From Tuctoria greenei (Eukaryota > Streptophyta > Magnoliopsida > Poales > Poaceae), in assembly GCA_036927565.1 (NCBI GenBank), contig JAYESD010000001.1:7254001-7318000 (forward strand): a stretch of DNA of 64,000 nucleotides, written 5' to 3'. The position numbers and the translations under genes are program-made. The notes beneath the pieces are model-generated. The model had not been told where the DNA came from, did no database searches, and saw only the letters and a program-made list of their open reading frames with translations. Shown here in pieces: positions 57,291-64,000 of the stretch. Within the stretch, counting starts at the first letter, position 1; each line of letters starts with the position of its first letter.

Positions 57291-58150
57291 CAAGAAGGTC
57301 ATGAAGGCTGTATACAATACCATCGACGATGATTCTGACATCTCTGAAAACGAGCATCAGAAGACTCTCCATACGATATATGGAGGGTCCTGGGATATTA
57401 CCTCTCGGTGCATCCTCAACACCATGCGTCGAGAGATGGCTGCTGCAACTCCCATCATCAAGGCAGAACCCCATCAGGAGTGGATGCACACTGCCATCAC
57501 TTACGATGCTTCGGATTGCCTGAGAAACATGATCGTAGTTGGTCAGTTGTCATTGATGGTTTCTCCTGCCATCAACAACGTCCAACTCTATCATGTCTTG
57601 GTGGATGGAGGTGTGGCACGCAGCTATGCAGCGTTCATGAAGGTCCAGCTCAGCATCTCGGACCTTCGTCCCTCACGTCCCTTCTCCAGAGTAGGTCTAA
57701 GAGCTATCACTCCTCTTGGATCAATTACAGTCCCAGTGACCATCAGGACTCGGGACAAGTATAGGTCCGAGAAGTTGGTCTTCGACATAGCGCACATCAG
57801 TCTTCTCTTCAACGCCATCCTAGGCAGGCTAGCCCTGGATAGGTTTATGGTCATAGCTCATTACGGCTACTTGGTGTTGAAGATGCCAACTCCTTCAGGC
57901 GTTCTTCGGATCCGCGGGGATCGCTTGCGGGAGTCATCGCACTGGAAGAACTCCACGTGCTTGCAACAACGCAGGAGGAAGGATCCGGCAAGGAGCAAGC
58001 TGCTCAACCTCCGAGCTCTCGCCAACAAGGCTCAACTTCTACACCACATGTGCAACCAAGCGGCAACACTGACATTCCCGTCAAAGTCGTCCAAATCGGT
58101 TCTGATGCTGCCCAGACCACCCGTACATCGGGAGGCCTGGACAACAAATA
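57291..58150 (+). pseudogene. pol: Retand protease region (element K)
   Basis: GGSWDITSRCILNTMRREM leads to HVLVDGGVARSYAAF, in which the usual Ser after DGG is Val, then VPVTIRTRDKYRSEKLVFDIA and LVLKMPTPSGVLRIRGDR. A frame change near 57925 ends the homologous reading. The altered residue next to the catalytic Asp makes activity doubtful. Confidence 0.87.
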
Positions 58151-59084
58151 GGAACTCACGCTTATCACTTTCCTCTGGGCAAATGTCGACGTGTTTGCAT
58201 GGCAACCGTCATACATGTCTAGGATCCCTAGGGAGGTGATTTAGCACAACCTGAAGATATATCCTAACGCACGACCAGTAAATCAGAAGCCCTGGAAGCA
58301 ATCAGTCGAGCGACAGAACTTCATCAGATAAGAAATCAAGTAGCTACTCGAAGCTGGTTTCATCCGGGAGGTTCATCATCCTCAGTAGCTGGCAAACCCA
58401 ATCGTTGTACCAAAGGATGACAGGAAGCTTCGAATGTACATCGACTACACCATCTTGAATAAGGCATGTCCAAAAGACCCATTTCCACTACCTAGGATAG
58501 ATCAGATAGTGGATTCCACCTCCGGGTGTGAGCTACTGTGTTCCCTAGATGCGTATTATGGATATCATCAGATTCAAATGTCTAGGGAAGATGAAGAGCA
58601 TACTGCCTTCATAACAGTAGATGGGTTGTATTGTTATACTGCTATGTCTTTTGATCTCAAAAACGCTGCTTCAACTTTTGTGCAAGCCATGCACAAAACA
58701 TTTGGAGAGCTCATTAGGGACTTGTTGGAAGTCTACGTCGATGACACCATCGTGAAGGTGAAGAACAAGGAATCACTCCTTGACAACCTGCAAGCCGTCT
58801 TTGTCAAGCTGCGCATAATGCGCACCAAGCTAAACCCAGACAAATGTGTCTTTGGGGTTAGCTCCGGGAAGCTCCTTGGATTCTTGGTGACTCACAGAGG
58901 AATTGAGGCAAATCTGGTGACAATCAAGGTTGTTGAAGAGATGCAGCCCCCAGCCCGCGTCAAGGATGTCCATAAGCTAACTGGATATCTAGCTTCACTC
59001 AGCCAGTTCATCTCAAGACTGGCAGAGTGGACACTTCCCTTCTTCAAGTTACTGAGGAAGTCTGGGCCATTCCAATGGTCTTAA
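58151..59084 (+). pseudogene. pol: Retand reverse transcriptase (element K)
   Basis: N-terminal part (FAWQPSYMSRIPREVI) contains stops at about 58243, 58329, 58341 and 58386. From 58434 the frame is open for 216 codons: MYIDYTILNKACPKDPFPLPRI, LCSLDAYYGYHQIQM, the catalytic LEVYVDDTIVK, and KLTGYLASLSQFISRL. The YVDD Asp pair is intact; the open stretch ends in a TAA at 59082-59084. Confidence 0.92.
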
Positions 59085-59810
59085 GAAGCAGAAAAGGCAT
59101 TCCAAGAGCTCAAGCAGCTCCTCACCGCACTACCAATCTTGGTAGCTCCGGATCTAGGTGAGCCTCTTTTGCTTTACATTTTGATAACTATGGAGGTTGT
59201 GAGCATGGTCCTAGTCTTGAAGAGACCAGAGCCATCTTCAGTTCAGGAGACCAGACCCCTTCAGGAAGGTCCGGAGCTACCTGAAGGTGAGTGTGGGTCC
59301 CAGCCCCCAGGCGCGGATCCTAAAGGCAAGCTGCTCGAGGATCAACCTCTCTCATCTGAGGGAGTTCTCACGACTGATCAAGAAGAAGATCCGGACCCCT
59401 CCGGGAGGGTCTGGGTAGCTCAAGAAAAAGGTTCGGACCTCTCCGAGAGGGTTGGGGTTGATGAAGAAGAAGATTCAGGCCCTTTTGAGAAGGTTCGGAC
59501 TGTCCAACGACCAGTGTACTTCATCAACGAAGTACTACATGATGCCAAGACTCGGTACATTGAGGTGCATAAACTGCTCTATGCAGTTCTTATTGTCTCA
59601 AGGGGGCTTCATCACTACTTCCAAGCCCACAAAATATCAGTGGTAACTTCTTATCAACTATGTCCTATATTTCATAACCCCAACTCTACAGGAAATATTG
59701 TAAAGTGGGCAGCGGAGCTGGCATGCCTCGACATGCTATCAAGAGTCAGGCATTCGATGACTTCGTGGCAGAGTGAACCACTTCTTCATTAAATCCAGAG
59801 CCACAGTGAG
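59085..59810 (+). pseudogene. pol: Retand connection/RNase H (element K) with acidic repeat insert
   Basis: Opens with FQELKQLLTALPILVAPDLG and LLLYILITMEVVSMVLV, then an insert of about 90 residues rich in Glu, Asp and Pro, then RPVYFINEVLHDAKTRYIEVHKL. The insert includes three 14-residue units (59376-59417, 59418-59459, 59460-59501). The first catalytic Asp of a normal RNase H (the DAS motif of Tekay) is not present, as is usual in Tat-lineage elements that carry a second RNase H. Confidence 0.88.
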
Positions 59811-60110
59811 TAGAAGCCGGAACACATGGTCCCGGTCTTCACCAAGCCTCACTGGACTCTCTACTTCAACAGCTCCGTGCAAAAGCAAGGGGTCGGAGCT
59901 GGAATCCTTTTCCTCACTCTGACCGGGGAGAAGGTCAAGTACATGGTACACCTTGACTTCAAGGCAACCAACAACATGGTGGAGTATGAAGCTCTTATGT
60001 ACGGACTCAAGGTGGCGCTATCATATGGCGTCAAGCAGTTGCTGGTGAAGTGTGACTCACAACTCATTATCAAGCAAGTCAAAGGTGAATGCAGTTGCAA
60101 CAGCCGTTAA
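59811..60110 (+). pseudogene. pol: Archaeal-type RNase H (element K)
   Basis: WTLYFNSSVQKQGVGAG, NNMVEYEALMYGLKVA and VKCDSQLIIKQVKGE are the aRNH motifs of the Tat/Ogre group. The first motif is FDGS in active relatives and is FNSS here, so one catalytic Asp is lost; the Glu (VEYEAL) and second Asp (KCDSQ) remain. Ends in TAA at 60108-60110. Confidence 0.85.
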
Positions 60111-60930
60111 CTTGCTGCTTACCTCCTTGAAGTCCGGAAGCTGTAGGACTTCCACGTCCTCGACCTCTGCCATGTCTAGCATCTCAACAACGCTGAAGCT
60201 GATGAACTCTCGATGAAAGCTTCACCCGGAGCTCAAGCTCCCGATGGAGTTTTTGTCAGGACCTGCAACTCAGCCTGATGAACTAAATGAGGGGGGGGGG
60301 GGTGAGACCAACACACAGAAGCTAGCGGTCCCGGTGGCCCTTTTACCATGGCGTCCACCAAGGACTGTAGGCGCTGTAGGAAACTCCGAGCAACCCAGCG
60401 CGCAAGATTCGGAAGCTCAAGTTAGCTCTGATGCATGGATCCCAGAGATCCGAAGCTACTTGAAAGACAACATCCTTCCTGAAGATGGTGCTTCCGCTGA
60501 CCGAATCGTCAGATTGGCTAAAAGATACACGCTGGTAGAAGGGGATCTCTACCGATGTGGTGCCAATAACATTCTAATTTGGTGCATTGCCCAGGAAGAA
60601 GGCCGCGAGCTCCTTGTAGAAATCTATGGAGGCAAGTTTGGGAACCAAGCATCTTCTCGCACGTTGGTTGGTAAAGCCTTCCGACATGGTTTCTACTGGC
60701 CTACAACACTCCAGGATGTAGTCGAGCTGGTAAAGAAGTGTGAAGCATGCCAGTTCCACGCAAGACAAATTCACACATCGGCTCAGTCGCTGCAAAATGG
60801 TACCTCCTACATGGCCATTCGCTGTGTGGGGGATGGACATTTTGGGACCTTTCCCAAAAGCCATCGGAGGTTATAGGTTCCTGTACGTCGCCATCGACAA
60901 GTTCACTAAGTAGCCAAAAGATACTCTAGT
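60111..60930 (+). pseudogene. pol: Retand integrase N-terminal part (element K)
   Basis: The zinc domain is recognisable (SRTLVGKAFRHGFYWPTTLQD, then KKCEACQFHARQIH). The CxxC is intact but both expected His residues before it are lost (GGKFGNQ). A run of about eleven G (60290-60300) lies in the upstream linker. The first core Asp region is shifted: the frame stops at 60876 and RFLYVAIDKFTK continues in another frame with a TAG at about 60911. Confidence 0.87.
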
Positions 60931-61672
60931 TGTGACAATTAACAAGCAATCCGCTATCAAATTCTTGAAGTCTATATTCTGCAAATTTGGAGTTCTGAAC
61001 AGAGTCATAACTGACAAAGGAACCCAATTCACAAGTGCAGCATTTCAAGAGTATTGCAAAGATCTCGACATACAAGTCAGCTACGCATCAGTAGCTCACC
61101 CGACAAGTAATGGCAAAGCTGAGAGAGCAAATGCAGAGATACTAAAAGGACTCAAGATGCGCACATATGAGCGACTGAATAAATATGGTGCCAACTGGAT
61201 AGAGGAGCTTCCGTCTTCACTATGGGCGAGCAGGACAACACATAACCGGTCAACTGGAGAGACACCCTTCTTCTTGGTGTACGGAGCTGAAGCGGTCCTT
61301 CCTCCAGAGATCACCATGGTGTCACTCCGGGTCCGGACCTTAACCGAAGCCGCTCTAGACAAGCTCTGGCGTGAAGACCTTGACCTCGTTGATGAGGGGA
61401 GGTGCCATGCAGCTGTTCAGAATGCACGATATCGCCAGGCGCTCCGGCACTATCATCAAAGGCATGTGCGCAACCGACAGCTACAAGAAGGCGATCTGGT
61501 CCTACGGAGGATACTAACTCAAGAAGGGATGAACAAACTCTCCCCCAGCTGGGAAGGTCCTTTCCGAGTGATTAAAGTTTCACATCCCGGATGCGTCCGC
61601 TTGGCAACAGAGGATGGGACCCCGCTTCCCAATCTATGGAATATTGAGCACCTCCGTAAGTTTTATGCTTAG
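60931..61672 (+). pseudogene. pol: Retand integrase core and C-terminus (element K)
   Basis: Open frame of 246 codons with the second Asp (VITDKGTQFTS), Glu (SNGKAERANAEIL), ETPFFLVYGAEAVLPPEIT and the C-terminal LSPSWEGPFRVIKVS. Natural stop at 61670-61672 after WNIEHLRKFYA. This stretch has no internal break. Confidence 0.93.
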
Positions 61673-63111
61673 TTTCACGGAGGTGAGTCTGTACTTACAC
61701 ATAATGTAAACTATAGAGTCTATGGAAAGAGTCGGGTAGGTCCTTGACAAAAAGCACACTTAACTTGGTCATTGTACTTCAAGGGCAGCTTACCTACCCT
61801 GGGTTAGAAGAAGATGAATATCACACTTAGCTTGGTTTTGTACTCTAAGTGTGTCCTTGTCTCCCCTGTAATTCGTACCTATAATGAAAAACATTTTTGT
61901 GTGAAATTAGACTCCACGTGCATTAATTTTGTACAGGCTCATTTCTTTTATTATCTTTTCCTTCTTGTCTATAACGAAGTAGTGCATTCCTTTTTTTGAA
62001 ATTTAGTCCGGGTTATTCATGCGGTATATAAGTTATATTGTTGATCTTTGTTTGGATCTTAGCATTGCTAGATGGTCTACTCGCTTAAAAACCAAAGCCA
62101 ATGAAAGGTCTGGAGTGTGCTATCGACTTAGACTGGTCAGATACCCTATGTACGCTACTCTATCTATATCCTGGCAGGTTCCAGTAGGGCGGGTCCGGAA
62201 AGCATTCAGATCTAAAGAGATTTTATCAATGTACTTATTATCATGTTGAATTCCTTAGGACCTAAAATTCAAATAAGGATAATAAGCCGCAAACAAATTA
62301 TAGACAGGAGGATGAATTTTACTGCTTTTCTTGTCTTCAATGCGCAGGAAAAATGAAAAATTCATGGTGATGGCGGACGAAGTCAGAGCTGCTAAGCTCC
62401 GACAACCCCCAGGGGGCCCACCTTGACGTTTTATATGTTGAAAGTGGGTGTCATCGGAGCTAACAAGCTCCAAAAAGCCAGCCGTCGACGTGAACAATTA
62501 ATGGCGATCTAAACGAAGATGGTGAAGAAATCACCCCAAGGGGGCCCGCCGTCGACGTTATACGCGTTGAAAGTGGGCACCGTCGAAGCTACAAAGCTCC
62601 GTGAACCCCCAGGGGGCCGCTGTCGACGTTCTACGCGTTGACAGTGGGCACCGTCGAAGCTACAAAGCTCCAACAACCCCCAGTGGGCCTGCCGTCTATG
62701 TTCTACGCGTTGACAGTGGGCGCCGTCGCAGCTACTAAGCTTCATCAACCCCTAAGGGCCCCGCCATCGACGTTCTACGTGTTGGAAGTGGGCGCCGTCG
62801 AAGCTACCTAGCTTCGACAATCCCCAGAGGGCAAGCTATCATTGTAGCAAAGGGTCCCTAGAGATGTCGGAGGTAAAATTCGGACCTCGGAGCTATCATT
62901 TCGTCTACGAGCGAGAAGTGAAGTCATCAAGACATTGTAAAATCCTTTTAGTACATGTTCGCAATCAAATTGTGTACATCTACCAGGGGGCCAACAATAT
63001 AAAGGGCAATGCATTGAAGACATATACAAAATGGAATTCATTCATTAAAAAGATTGGATTTCATTGATTCGAAATTGGAGAATTACAAGTGAAGGCAGAA
63101 GAACAAAATCC
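61673..63111 (+). other. Element K 3' non-coding region
   Basis: No coding on the plus strand. Its first part is similar to 50764-51300 in G (GAGTCTGTACT, CTACCCTGGGT). It contains a 72-bp tandem repeat and reaches the stop of the antisense ORF at 63112. Confidence 0.75.
62576..62832 (+). repeat. 72-bp tandem repeat (element K)
   Basis: Units start GCRCCGTCGMAGCTAC at 62576, 62648, 62720 and 62792. The three complete intervals are exactly 72 bases; the fourth unit is partial. Related degenerate units lie upstream to about 62385. The repeat is a multiple of three and leaves a minus-strand frame open (62509-62748), probably by chance. Confidence 0.88.
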
Positions 63112-63276
63112 CTAGCTACTAGGGGTCCTATGGAAGAACGAGGCAATTGTTTGGGCAGCTTCTTGAACGCTGGCCCTGACGGCATCTTCCTCCTCAGCAA
63201 CATGTCTTTCGACTACCGGAGCTAGGGACAGTTGGGGGCATTGGCTTTTGAAACACGTCAGCACATATTTAGCGAC
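63112..63276 (-). pseudogene. Antisense extra ORF of element K, C-terminal end
   Basis: Minus-strand frame ending at 63112 reads VAKYVLTCFKSQCPQL, VRASVQEAAQTIASFFHR, matching the ORF end at 45590-45729 in element F. The rest lies beyond the Tekay LTR inserted at 63277. It confirms that the Retand copies here carry an ORF opposite to gag-pol near the 3' end. Confidence 0.8.
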
Positions 63277-64000
63277 TGTGACACCCGGTTCCGAAAAATT
63301 AACCAAGTGCAGTATATGTGTGTCCAGGATGTTTAACACACATACGCAAGTGATTCAGAAATAATAAACATGTATTTACCACAACACAAGTTAAATAAGT
63401 ACCTTTATTACATTATTAAAGTAATCCTCAAATTACAACTCTAATGATCATTATTAAACTATAACTATGGTGAAGATATTCTAATTAAGCAAACTGAGCA
63501 AAGTGAGTTTAAAAGGTAGCACGGCTCCAAGCATAACCACAGGCAAGTCGACGGCAGCACAAAGCCTAGTACTCCGCTTTATCATCATGATACTCCCAAT
63601 CCTAACCTGAAACTATTGGTGGGGGAATTGCAAGGGTGAGTACATTTCGTACTCAGCAAGTGTGGAAAGTATGACATGTAGCTTAAAGAAGGCATGATAA
63701 TAAATAATGGCTAAGTGCTGAAAAGTACAATTAAAACGTGTAAAAAGCATTATACTATGTCTATGTGAAGTAATCCCATCATATCCCACATAATTAACAT
63801 AATACAAAACCATAATCAATTATCCATCCGTATACCAGATTATTACCATCATCATCCATGTCCATTTATGATAACTCAATCCATAACCATAACCATCTCA
63901 AATCTCAAGTTTCCTCTAATCATGTAGGTCATCCAGGTGCTCTTAACTGGGAGCACGACTATCATGATAGTTTTTAACACTCTGCAGACGTTGTACCACT
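63277..64000 (-). repeat. Tekay LTR M (reversed), cut by the window end
   Basis: Begins TGTGACACCCGGTTCCG, the reversed Tekay LTR end, and continues with the usual reversed LTR body (GTGTGGAAAGTATGACATGT near 63659). Whether it is solo or part of an element cannot be seen. Confidence 0.92.

Larger units (their letters stand above)
55782..63276 (+). mobile_element. Retand-type gypsy element K, internal region
   Basis: Starts in gag after A's 3' LTR and runs gag, PR, RT, RH, archaeal RNase H, IN, 3' non-coding region with 72-bp repeats, and the end of an antisense ORF. It is cut at 63277 by a reversed Tekay LTR. It is the only Retand copy here with RT, both RNase H domains and integrase. Confidence 0.9.

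Noticed and set aside
62509..62748. Minus-strand ORF with a 24-residue repeat
   Set aside because: It follows from the 72-bp tandem repeat being a multiple of three; it has no domain and no supporting context.

Overview
The window is a stack of nested plant LTR retrotransposons. I see no ordinary host gene, no tRNA or rRNA gene and no CRISPR array. The families present are Ty3-gypsy chromovirus (Tekay/Del type, about 2.7-3.0 kb LTRs starting TGTAACACCC, initiator-Met PBS, chromodomain), Ty3-gypsy Tat/Retand type (about 0.9 kb LTRs starting TGTCGGTACC, antisense extra ORF, archaeal-type RNase H) and Ty1-copia SIRE/Maximus type. Together with the strongly GC-rich blocks inside the LTRs, this suggests heterochromatin of a grass nuclear genome; the species cannot be told from the sequence.

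Layout, outermost to innermost. K is a plus-strand Retand element (gag-PR-RT-RH-aRH-IN 55782-61672, then a tandem repeat and the end of an antisense ORF). It is broken on the left by Tekay element A and on the right by another Tekay LTR (M, from 63277). A is plus-strand: 5' LTR remnant 11675-12888, gag-pol 13232-17783, 3' LTR 53056-55781. A SIRE-type copia element (I, 1-11674) sits in A's 5' LTR, and I carries a solo Tekay LTR (J, 1338-4379) in its gag. A's polypurine tract received a minus-strand Retand element F (3' LTR 17784-18680, internal pieces 18681-19816 and 45045-46992, other LTR 52150-53041, with GTAGC target duplications). F's antisense ORF is split by two head-to-head Tekay copies: C (minus, 19817-23012) and D (plus, 23013-45044). 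D contains a younger Tekay copy E (30127-41759). F is also broken by a deletion-derivative Retand G (46993-52080). The G/LTR join at 52080-52084 is not a simple insertion.

All gag and pol frames are broken to some degree, so the coding parts are given as pseudogenes. E is the most complete: matched LTRs, PBS, PPT, readable gag-PR, RT, RH, IN and chromodomain, but with an RT active site changed from FIDD to FINN and several stops. SIRE element I keeps a roughly 500-codon third ORF after pol with one frameshift, behind a promoter-like module that resembles its own LTR promoter.

The most unusual item is in E. Its leader carries about 1.3 kb that A and D lack, with an extra ORF whose first 14 codons read almost exactly as the tail of histone H3 (MARTKTTPRKSTGG). 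The ATG follows directly on a splice-acceptor-like pyrimidine tract and AG, as the gag ATG also does. A chromodomain retroelement encoding an H3-tail look-alike deserves checking. Other points: a PPT-like G-run inside the Tekay protease region that coincides with the breakpoint of copy C, a TATA box in the loop of a 12-bp inverted repeat in the Retand LTRs, and dispersed CCGGACTAGTCCGG palindromes in the SIRE element.
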